Of a DNA stretch of 64,000 nucleotides, positions 50,346 through 59,204 are shown one piece after another; the stretch's first letter is position 1, and each line of letters begins with the position of its first letter. Origin of the DNA: CAVVNP01 sp963800235 (GTDB lineage: Bacteria; Actinomycetota; Acidimicrobiia; Acidimicrobiales; Iamiaceae). The notes under the pieces are model-generated. The model did no database searches and was not told the DNA's origin. It saw only the letters and a list, made by a program, of their open reading frames with translations. The DNA is taken from NCBI GenBank assembly GCA_963800235.1, contig CAWDAD010000004.1:124001-188000 (forward strand), given 5' to 3'. The translations under genes were made by a program, and so were the position numbers.

Positions 50346-50486
50346 GTCCGCAGTCTGGCCCAGCCTCGGCCCGGTCCGCCGCGCCGGTGTGCCCGCTGCC
50401 CGTCGTCGCCGGTCCCGCCTGACGGGCCCGAAGCGGGTCGCACCTCGCAGTGGATCGCCCGGGCCGCGCCACGAGGTGCCCGGCGG

Positions 50487-51575
50487 TCAGGTGGGGAGGA
50501 GGTGGGCGCCGGCCGAGGGCCGGACGGCCCAGGTGCGGCCGGCGGCCCGCTCGGGAGCGAGCTCCTCGTCGAGGGCGCCGGGCCGGGTCAGGGCCACCAC
50601 GCAGCCGCCGAAGCCCCCGCCGGTCATCCGGGCCCCGAACACCCCGTCCACGTCGGCCAGGCGCGCCACCAGGGCGTCGACGATCGGCGTCGACACCTCG
50701 AAGTCGTCGCGCAGGCTGGCGTGGCTGGCGCCCATCAGCCGCCCGGCGCGAGCCAGGTCGCCGAGGGTCAGCGCTTCGGCCATGTCGCGGACCCGCTGGT
50801 TCTCGGTGACCACGTGGCGGGCCCGTCGGAGCAGGACGGGATCGTCGATCGTCCGCACGTCCGCCGGCGTCGCCCGGCGGAGCAGCGCGCCCATGGCGTC
50901 CTGGGCCTGCTCGCACTGCCGGCGACGCTCGGCGTAGCCGGACCCGGCGAGGGTCCGGCCCTGACCGGAGTGGACGACGACCACCTGGGCCAGGTCCTCC
51001 GGCGGGAGGGGGATGGGCACGACGTCGAGGGTGTGGCAGTCGAGCAGCAGCGCCGCGCCCGCCACCCCGGCGGCCGAGGTGAGCTGGTCCATGATCCCGC
51101 AGGGCACACCCGACGCGGCGTGCTCGGCCAGCTGGCACAGGCGGGCGACGGTGAGCGGGGTGCCCTGCAGCCCGAGCACGAGGGCGACGGCGACCTCGAG
51201 CGCCGCGCTCGAGGAGAGCCCGGCGCCGACGGGCAGGGTGGTCGAGACCGTGCCGGCGAACCCGTAGCGGGGGCGGAGCTCCGAGACGACCCCGGCGACG
51301 TACCTCGCCCACGACGGCGCGACGTCGGCCGGCGACCCGACGTCGCGGCGGACGACCGCCGGCTCGGCGTCGGCGGCCGAGGTGAGCCGGACGACGTCGC
51401 TCTGGAGGTCGACCCGGCCGGTCACGGTGGTGCCCAGGTCGACCGCCATCGGGAGGGCCAGACCGCCGGTGGTGTCGGTGTGGTCGCCGATCAGGTTCAC
51501 CCGTCCGGGCGCGAAGGCCCGGACCTGCTCGCCGTCGGCGTGGTCGGCGTAGCCGCTCGGCGACTGCTCAGGCAT
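50487..51575 (-). CDS. galK: Galactokinase
   Basis: The 362-residue GHMP kinase has all three family motifs: APGRVNLIGDHTDTTGG (residues 22-38), LPVGAGLSSSAALEVA (ATP) and MTGGGFGGCVVAL, plus the catalytic Asp in CGIMDQLTSAAG. Galactokinases usually read GEHTDY in the first motif; here Asp31 replaces Glu and Thr35 replaces Tyr, which may alter sugar contacts. It phosphorylates galactose at C1 in the Leloir pathway. The ATG overlaps the end of galT by 8 bases, so both are one operon. A related sugar kinase is possible but the galT neighbour makes galactose the best reading. Confidence 0.88.
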   Translation of the reverse strand: MPEQSPSGYADHADGEQVRAFAPGRVNLIGDHTDTTGGLALPMAVDLGTTVTGRVDLQSDVVRLTSAADAEPAVVRRDVGSPADVAPSWARYVAGVVSELRPRYGFAGTVSTTLPVGAGLSSSAALEVAVALVLGLQGTPLTVARLCQLAEHAASGVPCGIMDQLTSAAGVAGAALLLDCHTLDVVPIPLPPEDLAQVVVVHSGQGRTLAGSGYAERRRQCEQAQDAMGALLRRATPADVRTIDDPVLLRRARHVVTENQRVRDMAEALTLGDLARAGRLMGASHASLRDDFEVSTPIVDALVARLADVDGVFGARMTGGGFGGCVVALTRPGALDEELAPERAAGRTWAVRPSAGAHLLPT

Positions 51576-52422
51576 CGCGGAGGCGGGCGGCGGCGTCCTC
51601 GGGGACGACCGGGTTGATGAGGAGCCCGGTGCCCAGCTCGCCGGCCGCGACGAACCGGGGCACGCCGGGCGATCGCAGCGGCACGTTGACCTCGACGTGG
51701 AGGTGGGCCTCGGGCCAGGGCCGGCCGTCGCTCGGGCAGCCGTGGACCCAGAGCATGTACGGCATCGGCCGGTCCCAGAGCCGGTCGAGGCGTCCGAGCA
51801 CGTCGACCAGCAGCCGGGCCAGGTCGTCGCGGCCGGCGCCGTCGAGCGTCGGGAGGTCCGGCCGGTGCTCCGTCGGCGCCAGCACCAGCCCGTAGGGGGA
51901 CGTGGCGGCCCAGGGCACCCAGGCCCGCCAGCGACCGGTCGCGGTCACCAACCGGTCGTCCGGCTCCTCGGCGCACAGCGCGCAGCGCCCCGTCCGCCGG
52001 GCCCGTTCGAGCTCACCGAGCGGCGCGCCGGGCACGTGGTCGAGGGCGAAGATCTGGCCGTGGGGGTGGGAGATGGTGGCGCCGACCTCGGCCCCGCGGT
52101 TCTCGAACACCAGCACGTAGTCGACATCACCACGGGCGCCGAGGGCGGCGGTCCGGGCGGCCCAGAGGTCGACGACGCGACGGGCCCCTTCGACGCCGAG
52201 GGTCGAGAGCGAGGCGTCGTGGTCGGGGGAGTAGAGCACCACCTCGCAGCGGTCGTCGGGGAACGACGGCCACCGGTTGACGAACGCCTTGGTGTCGTAC
52301 GGCTCGGGGGCCTCGGTGCCGCCGACGCAGAACGGGCAATCGGTGCTCGGACGGTTCGGTCGTCCCTGCCGGGACCCGACGACCTCGACCTCGACGCCCG
52401 TCAGCGGGTCGACGCGCAGCAC
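51568..52422 (-). CDS. galT: Galactose-1-phosphate uridylyltransferase
   Basis: From GTG 52422 the protein has 284 residues (short for GalT, about 330 usual). The active-site motif appears as ATISHPHGQIFAL (HPHGQ, catalytic His), with CPFCVGG and CALCAEE as metal-type Cys pairs and EAHLHVEVNVPLRS in the second half. It exchanges UMP between UDP-glucose and galactose-1-phosphate. TAGCGT (52435-52430) stands 7 nt before the GTG, so the transcript is probably leaderless; a longer frame runs through the tandem repeat and is rejected. galK follows with an 8-base overlap. No galE is in the window. Confidence 0.87.
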   Translation of the reverse strand: MLRVDPLTGVEVEVVGSRQGRPNRPSTDCPFCVGGTEAPEPYDTKAFVNRWPSFPDDRCEVVLYSPDHDASLSTLGVEGARRVVDLWAARTAALGARGDVDYVLVFENRGAEVGATISHPHGQIFALDHVPGAPLGELERARRTGRCALCAEEPDDRLVTATGRWRAWVPWAATSPYGLVLAPTEHRPDLPTLDGAGRDDLARLLVDVLGRLDRLWDRPMPYMLWVHGCPSDGRPWPEAHLHVEVNVPLRSPGVPRFVAAGELGTGLLINPVVPEDAAARLRDA

Positions 52423-52456
52423 GGCCGGGACGCTACCGAGGCGCACCGTGCCGCCT

Positions 52457-52584
52457 GGGCACAGCCGGCGAGGGAAGCGCCAGCGACGAGCCGGGAGCGA
52501 GCGCCGCAGGTGCTCGCCATGGGCACAGCCGGCGAGGGAAGCGCCAGCGACGAGCCGGGAGCGAGCGCCGCAGGTGCTCGCCAT
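52457..52584. repeat. Tandem 64-bp repeat (family B), two units
   Basis: Two identical 64-base units, 52457-52520 and 52521-52584, begin GGGCACAGCCGGCGAGGGAA and end CAGGTGCTCGCCAT. The same core occurs five times with a 60-base period at 62701-63000. The pair lies in the divergent promoter region between galT and the hydrolase gene. Reading frames through it give only repetitive peptides, so I treat it as non-coding. Confidence 0.85.
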
Positions 52585-52595
52585 GAGCACAGCTG

Positions 52596-52625
52596 CTTGA
52601 CCGTTCGGTCAAGCATGGTGAGGAT
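52596..52625 (+). promoter_or_regulatory. Promoter with TetR-type palindrome upstream of the hydrolase gene
   Basis: TTGACC (52597-52602) and GAGGAT (52620-52625) are 17 nt apart, with the ATG 6 nt farther on (leaderless). CTTGACCGTTCGGTCAAG (52596-52613), a palindrome with 7-base arms around GTTC, covers the -35 box and spacer. Such dyads are typical binding sites of TetR/AcrR-type repressors of acyl-CoA metabolism. Confidence 0.68.
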
Positions 52626-52631
52626 GGCCGA

Positions 52632-53564
52632 ATGCCTTCCGCCGCGGTGAACGGGATCGAGATCGAGTACGACATCCAGGGCGACGACGACGGCGTCCCG
52701 CTGCTCCTGGTCATGGGGCTGGGCGCCCAGCTCGTCTCGTGGGACCCCGAGCTCTGCATGGCCTTCACCGACCGGGGCTTCCGGGTCATCCGCTTCGACA
52801 ACCGCGACGCCGGGCTGTCGACCAGCTTCGACGACTGCACGGTCGACGTCGGCGCCAACGTCCTCAAGGCGATGGCCGGCGACCAGGCCGAGTCGTGCTA
52901 CCTGCTGGCCGACATGGCCGACGACGCGGCGGCCCTGCTCGACGCCCTCGACATCGTCGCCGCCCACGTGGTCGGGGCGTCGATGGGCGGCATGATCGCC
53001 CAGAGCCTCGCCATCCGGCACCCCGAGAAGGTGCTCAGCCTCACCTCGATCATGTCGACCACCGGGGACCGGGACGTCGGTCAGCCCGCCCCCGAGGTGC
53101 TCGGCACCCTGCTCACCCCGGCGGCGACCGATCGGGCCGAGGCCATCGAGGCGGCGGTGAGCACGTCGCGCATCATCCAGAGCCCGGAGCACTTCGACGA
53201 GGCCCGGGCCCGGGAGCGGGCCGAGCGCGAGTACGACCGCAGCTTCCGACCCGCCGGCGTGGCCCGGCAGCTCCTCGCCATCATGGCGTCCGGCTCGCGC
53301 ACCGAGGACCTGCGACGGCTCGACGTGCCCACCCTGGTCATCCACGGCGACCTCGACCCGCTGGTCACCCCCTCGGGTGGCGCCCGCACGGCCGAGGTCA
53401 TCCCCGGCGCCGAGCTGCTGCGCCTCCCGACCATGGCCCACGACCTCCCGGTCGTGCTCTGGCCGCAGGTGGTCGAGGCCATCACCCAGCTGGCCTCCCG
53501 GGCCGGTGACGGCGGGTCGGGCGTGGCGGCCGCAGCCGCGTCGGCGGCGGCGGGCGAGGCCTGA
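52632..53564 (+). CDS. Alpha/beta hydrolase
   Basis: The 310-residue protein has the alpha/beta hydrolase set: oxyanion loop LLLVMGLGAQLVSWD, FDNRDAGLST, nucleophile elbow VVGASMGGMIAQ (Ser), acid in VIHGDLDPLVTP and catalytic His in PTMAHDLP. An Ala-rich tail closes it. The fold group includes esterases and aclacinomycin-methylesterase-like enzymes; the substrate is unknown. The next gene, an acyl-CoA racemase-like protein, begins with GTG 2 bases after the stop, so both form an operon behind the palindrome-bearing promoter. Confidence 0.87.
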   Translation: MPSAAVNGIEIEYDIQGDDDGVPLLLVMGLGAQLVSWDPELCMAFTDRGFRVIRFDNRDAGLSTSFDDCTVDVGANVLKAMAGDQAESCYLLADMADDAAALLDALDIVAAHVVGASMGGMIAQSLAIRHPEKVLSLTSIMSTTGDRDVGQPAPEVLGTLLTPAATDRAEAIEAAVSTSRIIQSPEHFDEARARERAEREYDRSFRPAGVARQLLAIMASGSRTEDLRRLDVPTLVIHGDLDPLVTPSGGARTAEVIPGAELLRLPTMAHDLPVVLWPQVVEAITQLASRAGDGGSGVAAAAASAAAGEA

Positions 53565-53566
53565 GG

Positions 53567-54712
53567 GTGGGTCCGCTCCACGGCGTCCGCATCGTCGAGA
53601 TCGCGGGCATCGGGCCCGGGCCGTTCGCCGCCATGGCCCTGGCCGACCTCGGTGCCGAGATCATCCGCATCGACCGGACCGGCAACGTGCTCAAGGGCGA
53701 CCCCGACGTGCCTCCGGCCGACCTGCTCAACCGGGGACGGCGCTCGATCGCGGTCGACCTCAAGTCGCCCGAGGGCGTCGAGGTGGTGCTGAGCCTGATC
53801 GAACGGGCCGATGCCCTGATCGAGGGCTTCCGCCCGGGGGTCATGGAGCGCCTGGGTCTCGGACCCGACGTCTGCGCCGAGCGCAACCCGAAGCTCGTCT
53901 ACGGCCGCATGACCGGGTGGGGACAGGACGGCCCCTACGCCCACACCGCCGGCCACGACATCAACTACATCGCGCTGGCCGGCGCCCTCGACCCGATCGG
54001 TCGCCGGGGCGAAGGGCCGGTCCCGCCGCTCAACCTCGTCGGCGACTTCGGCGGCGGCGGCATGCTGCTGGCCCTCGGCATCTGCGCCGCGCTGGTCGAG
54101 GCGGGGCGGTCCGGCGAGGGCCAGGTCGTCGACGCCGCCATGGTCGACGGCGCCGCCCTGCTCACGACCATGTTCCACTCCTTCATCGCCATGGGCATCT
54201 GGAACGACGAGCGGGGGACGAACATGCTCGACTCCGGCGCCCACTACTACGACGTGTACGAGACCGCCGACGGCGAGTACGTCTCGATCGGCTCGATCGA
54301 GCCGCAGTTCTACGCCGAGCTGCTGCGCCTCACGGGGCTGGAGGGCGAGGACCTGCCCTGGCAGCACGACCGCAACCAGTGGCCCGAGCTGAAGGACCGG
54401 CTCGCCAAGATCTTCCGGGAGAAGACCCGGGACGAGTGGTGCGAGGTCATGGAGGGCACCGACGTGTGCTTCGCCCCGGTCCTGTCGCTGCACGAGGCGC
54501 CCGAGCACCCGCACAACGTCCACCGCGGCACCTTCACCGAGGTGGCCGGCATCACCCAGCCGGCGCCGGCACCCCGGTTCAGCCGGACGCCCGGCGCCAT
54601 CACCTCGCCGCCCCCGCACGCCGGCCAGCACACCGACGAGGTGCTGACCGACTGGGGGGTGGCGGACGCCGCCCGCATCGCCGAGCTGCGCGAGGCCGGC
54701 GCCGTCGAGTGA
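53567..54712 (+). CDS. CaiB/BaiF family CoA-transferase, alpha-methylacyl-CoA racemase-like
   Basis: The 381-residue class III CoA-transferase-fold protein starts GVRIVEIAGIGPGPFAAMAL. The segment DGPYAHTAGHDINYIALAGA contains the His and Asp used by mycobacterial alpha-methylacyl-CoA racemase, and GEYVSIGSIEPQFYAELL carries the expected Glu. Such enzymes invert C2 of branched acyl-CoAs to allow beta-oxidation. A formyl-type CoA-transferase is less likely because the racemase GHDINY pattern is present. Two bases separate it from the hydrolase gene. Confidence 0.87.
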   Translation: MGPLHGVRIVEIAGIGPGPFAAMALADLGAEIIRIDRTGNVLKGDPDVPPADLLNRGRRSIAVDLKSPEGVEVVLSLIERADALIEGFRPGVMERLGLGPDVCAERNPKLVYGRMTGWGQDGPYAHTAGHDINYIALAGALDPIGRRGEGPVPPLNLVGDFGGGGMLLALGICAALVEAGRSGEGQVVDAAMVDGAALLTTMFHSFIAMGIWNDERGTNMLDSGAHYYDVYETADGEYVSIGSIEPQFYAELLRLTGLEGEDLPWQHDRNQWPELKDRLAKIFREKTRDEWCEVMEGTDVCFAPVLSLHEAPEHPHNVHRGTFTEVAGITQPAPAPRFSRTPGAITSPPPHAGQHTDEVLTDWGVADAARIAELREAGAVE

Positions 54713-54748
54713 CGCGACCGGGCGCGCCCGGCCGGGAAGGGGCGTCGG

Positions 54749-56809
54749 CTATCGCCGGCGCTCGAGGCGGATGACCCGGCAGTCGTGGCTGGCGACGGTG
54801 CCGAGGTCGACCCGCCCGTCGCGCACCGCCACCGGTTCGTCGGACAGCACCTCGGTGGCGCCGTCGAGCACGACGTCGGCGGGGAGGTCGAGCGGCGCCA
54901 GGTCGAGGGCCATCCGCCGGGGCGCCGGGCCGGTGTTCCAGGTGCCGACGTAGAGGCAGTCCTCGTGCTCGCTGGTCACCAGCTCGGGGAAGGGCCGGTC
55001 GAGCAGGTCGACGACCCGCGGCCGGCCGCCGGCCAGGCGGTCGACGATCGCCAGCAGGTCGAGCCGCTCGTCGGGCACGGTGTCGATCCTGTCGGAGACC
55101 ACGGGCATGCCGTCGGTGAGCCCCACGACCGCGACCTGGGTCCGGATCTCCTCGACGGACATGCGGGTCCGGTCGGCGCGCACCATCAGGCAGTCGGGGT
55201 CGTTGGCCCAGAGCCGGCCGTGCAGGAACGCCCGGTTCAGGGTGCTGCGCAGCGCGCCCTCGGTGGTGGTGCCCGCCTGGTCGCCGGTGGCCCAGCGCAG
55301 CAGCCGGGTGTTCCAGAACGGGGCGACGTCCGGGCCGATGCGCATGCCGTCCACCACCCCCACCGCCGGACCGAGCGGGAGCCCGCACCCCAGCAGGAAG
55401 GCGTCGTCACCCGCGCCGGCCCGCACCGCGTCGAGGCCCGCGCGCAGCGCCGAGGCCCTGGTCGCCGTCGGGTCGCTGCGCCTCCCGGGGAGCGCGGCGG
55501 CGTAGCAGAAGTCGAGCTTGAGCACCCGGTAGCCCCAGTCGTGGCGCAGCGTCCGCGCCACGTCCCGCAGCCAGGTCTGGACCTCCGGCAGGGTGGTGTC
55601 GAGCGCGTGCATGAAGCGGGTCCGGTTCCAGAGCACGTTCCAGAGCGCCCGGACCGGTCGGCCCCGCTCGGTCCGCAGGATCCAATCGGGATGGCTCCTC
55701 GCCACCGTCGAGGTCGGGTCGACGATGAACGGGGCCAGCCAGATGCCCGCGTCGCGCCCGGTGGCGGTGATGGCCTCGGCGACGGCGGCCATGCCGGACG
55801 GGAAGTCGTCGTTGGTGTCGAGCCAGTCACCGATGTGGCGCTGGTGGCCGTCGTCGACCATGACGTAGTCGACCGGCATGCGGCTCGACACGCGGTCCAT
55901 GGCGGCCAGGTTCGCCCGGGTCTCCGCCTCGTCGATGGACGTGAAGTAGAAGTACCAGGAGCACCAACCGCCGGGCGGTCGGTCCGGCACGCGGGCCGAC
56001 ATGGCGGAGCCGAGCCGCTCGGCCCACTCCTCGAGGAGGGTCACGCCGTCGTCGCCGCCGCTGGCCAGCAGCGGCTCGGTCTCGACGCCGGAGCCGGGGT
56101 CGAGGCGGGCGCCGTCGAACCGGCAGCTGGCCGAGAGCTGGACCGATCCCGCTGCGGCGCCGCCGGAGCCCGGCGGACCGACCTGCACGTCGATCACCGA
56201 CAGGGCGCGGGCGCCGCCGGTGAAGCCGACGACCACGGCGTGGCGAGCGGCCGGGTCGCTGATCGCGGTGACCAGCTCGGAGCGCAGGGCCCCGGGCTCG
56301 CCCCGCCGTGGCGTCCCGGGGTCGACCGCGGTCATGGACACGAGTGGCAGCCACGGGTCGCGGTCGCGCTCACGGGCGCCGAAGCGCCGGACCAGCGACC
56401 ACGACCCCCAGCCGTTGCGGTACACCGACCAGTCCGTCGGATCGCCCCCCAGCTCCAGCCCGCGGTGGGCGACGGTGGTGAGCGGGCTGATCTCGTCCAG
56501 CTCGATCGGGCCGTCGGAGCGGTTGGTGACCTCGGCGGTGAGCTCGACGCCGCCGTCGACCGCCCGCGCCCGCAGGGCGACCTCGACCGTTCCGTCACCG
56601 GCCCGCCAGCTCCCGTCGGGCTCGGGCGCCAGGTCGGTCGGGAGCAGGCGCCGCAGCCGACCCTGCTCGCGGTAGGTGACCTGGGGGACGAGGCCACGGA
56701 GCTGCACGGCACCACCCGCCAGGTCGAGGTCGAGACCGATCCCGTCGCCGGCCGGCCGGAGCCCAGCGGCGCCCACGTCGTCGGGGGCTGTCGGGTCGTG
56801 GTCGGCCAT
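54749..56809 (-). CDS. Alpha-galactosidase-like glycoside hydrolase (GH36-type)
   Basis: From ATG 56809 the protein has 686 residues: an N-terminal beta-sandwich region, then a TIM barrel with GGWCSWYFYFTSIDEAETRA, VDYVMVDDGHQRHIGDWLDT, DAGIWLAPFIVDPTS, VLKLDFCYAAALPG (nucleophile Asp in KLDFCY) and DGMRIGPDVAPFWNTRLLRW (likely acid/base Asp), followed by a C-terminal beta domain. The order is that of GH36/GH27-type alpha-galactosidases. With galT-galK 2-4 kb away it suggests use of alpha-galactosides. No signal peptide is visible, so it acts inside the cell. It is divergent from the PIG-L gene, 34 bases away. Confidence 0.85.
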   Translation of the reverse strand: MADHDPTAPDDVGAAGLRPAGDGIGLDLDLAGGAVQLRGLVPQVTYREQGRLRRLLPTDLAPEPDGSWRAGDGTVEVALRARAVDGGVELTAEVTNRSDGPIELDEISPLTTVAHRGLELGGDPTDWSVYRNGWGSWSLVRRFGARERDRDPWLPLVSMTAVDPGTPRRGEPGALRSELVTAISDPAARHAVVVGFTGGARALSVIDVQVGPPGSGGAAAGSVQLSASCRFDGARLDPGSGVETEPLLASGGDDGVTLLEEWAERLGSAMSARVPDRPPGGWCSWYFYFTSIDEAETRANLAAMDRVSSRMPVDYVMVDDGHQRHIGDWLDTNDDFPSGMAAVAEAITATGRDAGIWLAPFIVDPTSTVARSHPDWILRTERGRPVRALWNVLWNRTRFMHALDTTLPEVQTWLRDVARTLRHDWGYRVLKLDFCYAAALPGRRSDPTATRASALRAGLDAVRAGAGDDAFLLGCGLPLGPAVGVVDGMRIGPDVAPFWNTRLLRWATGDQAGTTTEGALRSTLNRAFLHGRLWANDPDCLMVRADRTRMSVEEIRTQVAVVGLTDGMPVVSDRIDTVPDERLDLLAIVDRLAGGRPRVVDLLDRPFPELVTSEHEDCLYVGTWNTGPAPRRMALDLAPLDLPADVVLDGATEVLSDEPVAVRDGRVDLGTVASHDCRVIRLERRR

Positions 56810-56843
56810 CGGGCGATTCAACCATCCGCCGTAGGGTGCGGGC

Positions 56844-57641
56844 ATGGGAACGCTGGTCTGCTTCCACGCCCACCCCGACGACGAGTCCATCGCCACCGCC
56901 GGCACCATGGCCAAGGCGGCGGCCGCCGGCCACCGCGTCGTCCTGGTGGTGGCGACCCGGGGCGAGCACGGCGAGATCGTCCCGAACGTGCTCGCCGACG
57001 GCGAGCAGCTCGGCCTCCGTCGGACCGCCGAGACCTACGCCTCCGCCGAGGCGCTCGGCGCCGCCCGCGTCGAGTTCCTCGGCTACATCGACTCGGGCAT
57101 GGTCGGCACCGAGACCTCCACCCGTCCGTGGTGCTTCGCCCGCGCCGACGTCGGACACGCCGCCGACCGCCTCGCCGCCATCCTCGGCGAGGAGCAGCCC
57201 GACGTCCTCACCATCTACGACGACAACGGCGGGTACGGGCACCCCGACCACGTCCAGGTCCACGTGGTCGGCCGCCGGGCGGCCGAGATCGCCGGGGTCG
57301 ACCAGGTCTTCGAGAGCACCATGAACCGGGAGTACCTGCGGAGCGGGCTGCAAGCCCGGGTGGAGAGCGGCGAGATGGCCCCCGACGACCTGCCGGACCT
57401 CGACGAGGGGTTCGGCAAGCCCGAGTCGGTGATCACCCACCGGGTCGTGGTCACCGCCTTCCTCGCCGAGAAGCGCGCCGCCATGCGCTGCCACCGCAGC
57501 CAGATGGCCGACGACCACTTCCTGCTCGGCATGAGCGACGAGCAGTTCGCCTACGGCTTGGGCATCGAGTGGTACATCGCCGAGGGCGGTCCGGCGTCTC
57601 CGGGCACCCTGGCGGCCGAGCTGTTCGAGCCCACCCACTGA
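56844..57641 (+). CDS. PIG-L (LmbE-like) deacetylase
   Basis: The 265-residue protein has both zinc motifs: HAHPDDESIATAGTMAKAA at the N terminus (His, Asp-Asp, Glu) and YGHPDHVQVHVVG for the third ligand. Known members in actinobacteria are MshB and Mca of mycothiol metabolism and other N-acetylglucosamine deacetylases; the sequence does not decide among them, though it differs from the Mca at the left edge. TAGGGT (56832-56837) lies 6 nt before the ATG, a leaderless start. Confidence 0.87.
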   Translation: MGTLVCFHAHPDDESIATAGTMAKAAAAGHRVVLVVATRGEHGEIVPNVLADGEQLGLRRTAETYASAEALGAARVEFLGYIDSGMVGTETSTRPWCFARADVGHAADRLAAILGEEQPDVLTIYDDNGGYGHPDHVQVHVVGRRAAEIAGVDQVFESTMNREYLRSGLQARVESGEMAPDDLPDLDEGFGKPESVITHRVVVTAFLAEKRAAMRCHRSQMADDHFLLGMSDEQFAYGLGIEWYIAEGGPASPGTLAAELFEPTH

Positions 57642-57665
57642 CCCACGCCCGCCGTTCACCGGGGG

Positions 57666-57694
57666 TTCACCCCCAGGACACCGTGACCTAGGGT
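57666..57694 (+). promoter_or_regulatory. Promoter of the PI-PLC-like gene
   Basis: TTCACC (57666-57671) and TAGGGT (57689-57694) are exactly 17 nt apart, and the GTG start follows 8 nt later, so the transcript should be leaderless. GTTCACC also occurs 12 bases upstream as a direct repeat. Confidence 0.65.
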
Positions 57695-57702
57695 GCCCGC
57701 CC

Positions 57703-59142
57703 GTGAGGGGAGACGGGGACGAGACGGGGTCGGTACGGGCGCGGGCGAACCGCCGCAGCTGGCGGGCGGCGACCGTCGTGGTGGTCACCGCGCTGCTCGG
57801 CGCCCTCGCCGTGGTGCAGGGCGGGCCCGCCGGTGCCGGGGCGACGGGTGCCCGGGCCGCCGGTCCGCTCGACGACTCGGTGCACCTGAACCAGATCCAG
57901 GTCGTCGGCAGCCACAACAGCTACCACGTCGAGGCGCCGCCCGACGAGGAGAACCTGCGCCGCAGCTTCATCGGCGACGCCGAGGACCAGCTCGAGTACG
58001 GCCACGTCCCGCTGGCCCAGCAGTTCGGCGAGCAGAAGGTGCGCCAGATCGAGCTCGACGTCTACCGCGACGGCGCCGGCGGCAAGTACGCCAACCCGCT
58101 GATCCGCCAGTACACCGGCGGCGGCCCCTACGACTCGGCCATGGACCAGCCCGGCATCAAGGTCCTGCACGTCCAGGACGTCGACTACCACACGACCTGC
58201 CTGACCTTCGTGAGCTGCCTGAGCCAGGTCAAGAGCTGGTCCGACGCCAACCCCGACCACGTGCCGATCGCCATCCTGGTCGAGCTCGAGGACCAGCCGG
58301 TGCCGGTGAGCGTGAGCGGCGTCAACTTCACGATCCCGGACCCGTGGACCGCCCCGGGCGCCCTGGACGGCCTCGACGCCGAGATCCACTCGGTGTTCAG
58401 CCCGGCCGACCTCATCACCCCGGACCAGATCCGCGGCAGCCGCACGACCCTCGAGGAGGGGGTGCTGCAGGACGGGTGGCCGACCCTCGGCGCCAGCCGC
58501 GGCAAGGTGCTGTTCCTCATGGACAACGGCGGCGCCTACCGCGACGCCTACCTGAACGGCCACCCCGGCCTGCAGGGTCGGGTGCTGTTCACCAACTCGT
58601 CGCCGGGCCAGCCCGACGCCGCCTTCGTCGAGGTCAACGACTCCCGCAACAACGTCCCGTACATCCAGTCCCTCGTCACCCAGGGCTACGTGGTGCGGAC
58701 CCGGGCCGACGCCGACACCCTCGAGGCCCGGGCCAACGACACCAGTGCCCGCGACGCCGCCTTCCAGAGCGGGGCGCAGTGGGTGAGCACCGACTACCCG
58801 ACGCCGACCTACGCGCAGCAGAGGTTCGGCAACGACTACGTGGTGCGACTGCCGGGTGACATCGTGGCCCGCTGCAACCCGGTGAACGCGCCGCCCGGCT
58901 GCGTCGACCGGGCCATCGAGGTCGGCTTCGACGAGACCACGACCACCACCAGCACCACCACGACCACCAGCACCACGACGACGACCACGACCGCGCCGCC
59001 GTCCACCGCGCCGCCGTCGGTCGCGCCGACGGCGGTTGCGCCGACGGCGGTTGCGCCGGCCTCGACACCCGTCGGCCCGCCGCCCGCCGCCACCAGCTCG
59101 CCGGCGACCCCGGTGTACTCGGTGCCGACCTTCACCGGCTGA
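57703..59142 (+). CDS. Secreted Ca2+-dependent PI-PLC-like phosphodiesterase
   Basis: The 479-residue protein has a signal sequence (hydrophobic VVVVTALLGALAVVQGG after an Arg-rich lead) and a PI-PLC X-type TIM barrel: IQVVGSHNSYHVEAP (first catalytic His and Asn) and RQIELDVYRDGAGGKYANPL (Glu/Asp Ca2+ ligands), with GKVLFLMDNGGAY later. It best matches the 'phosphoinositide phospholipase C, Ca2+-dependent' family. The last 75 residues are a Thr-rich then Pro/Ala-rich stalk, suggesting a cell-wall spacer or glycosylation. It should cleave phosphoinositides or similar lipid head groups outside the cell. Confidence 0.85.
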   Translation: MRGDGDETGSVRARANRRSWRAATVVVVTALLGALAVVQGGPAGAGATGARAAGPLDDSVHLNQIQVVGSHNSYHVEAPPDEENLRRSFIGDAEDQLEYGHVPLAQQFGEQKVRQIELDVYRDGAGGKYANPLIRQYTGGGPYDSAMDQPGIKVLHVQDVDYHTTCLTFVSCLSQVKSWSDANPDHVPIAILVELEDQPVPVSVSGVNFTIPDPWTAPGALDGLDAEIHSVFSPADLITPDQIRGSRTTLEEGVLQDGWPTLGASRGKVLFLMDNGGAYRDAYLNGHPGLQGRVLFTNSSPGQPDAAFVEVNDSRNNVPYIQSLVTQGYVVRTRADADTLEARANDTSARDAAFQSGAQWVSTDYPTPTYAQQRFGNDYVVRLPGDIVARCNPVNAPPGCVDRAIEVGFDETTTTTSTTTTTSTTTTTTTAPPSTAPPSVAPTAVAPTAVAPASTPVGPPPAATSSPATPVYSVPTFTG

Positions 59143-59204
59143 CTCCGGCGAGCCGCCGGGTCGGGCCTGGTTCGGCTCCACGGGCCGGTCCTAGCGTGGC
59201 CGCC

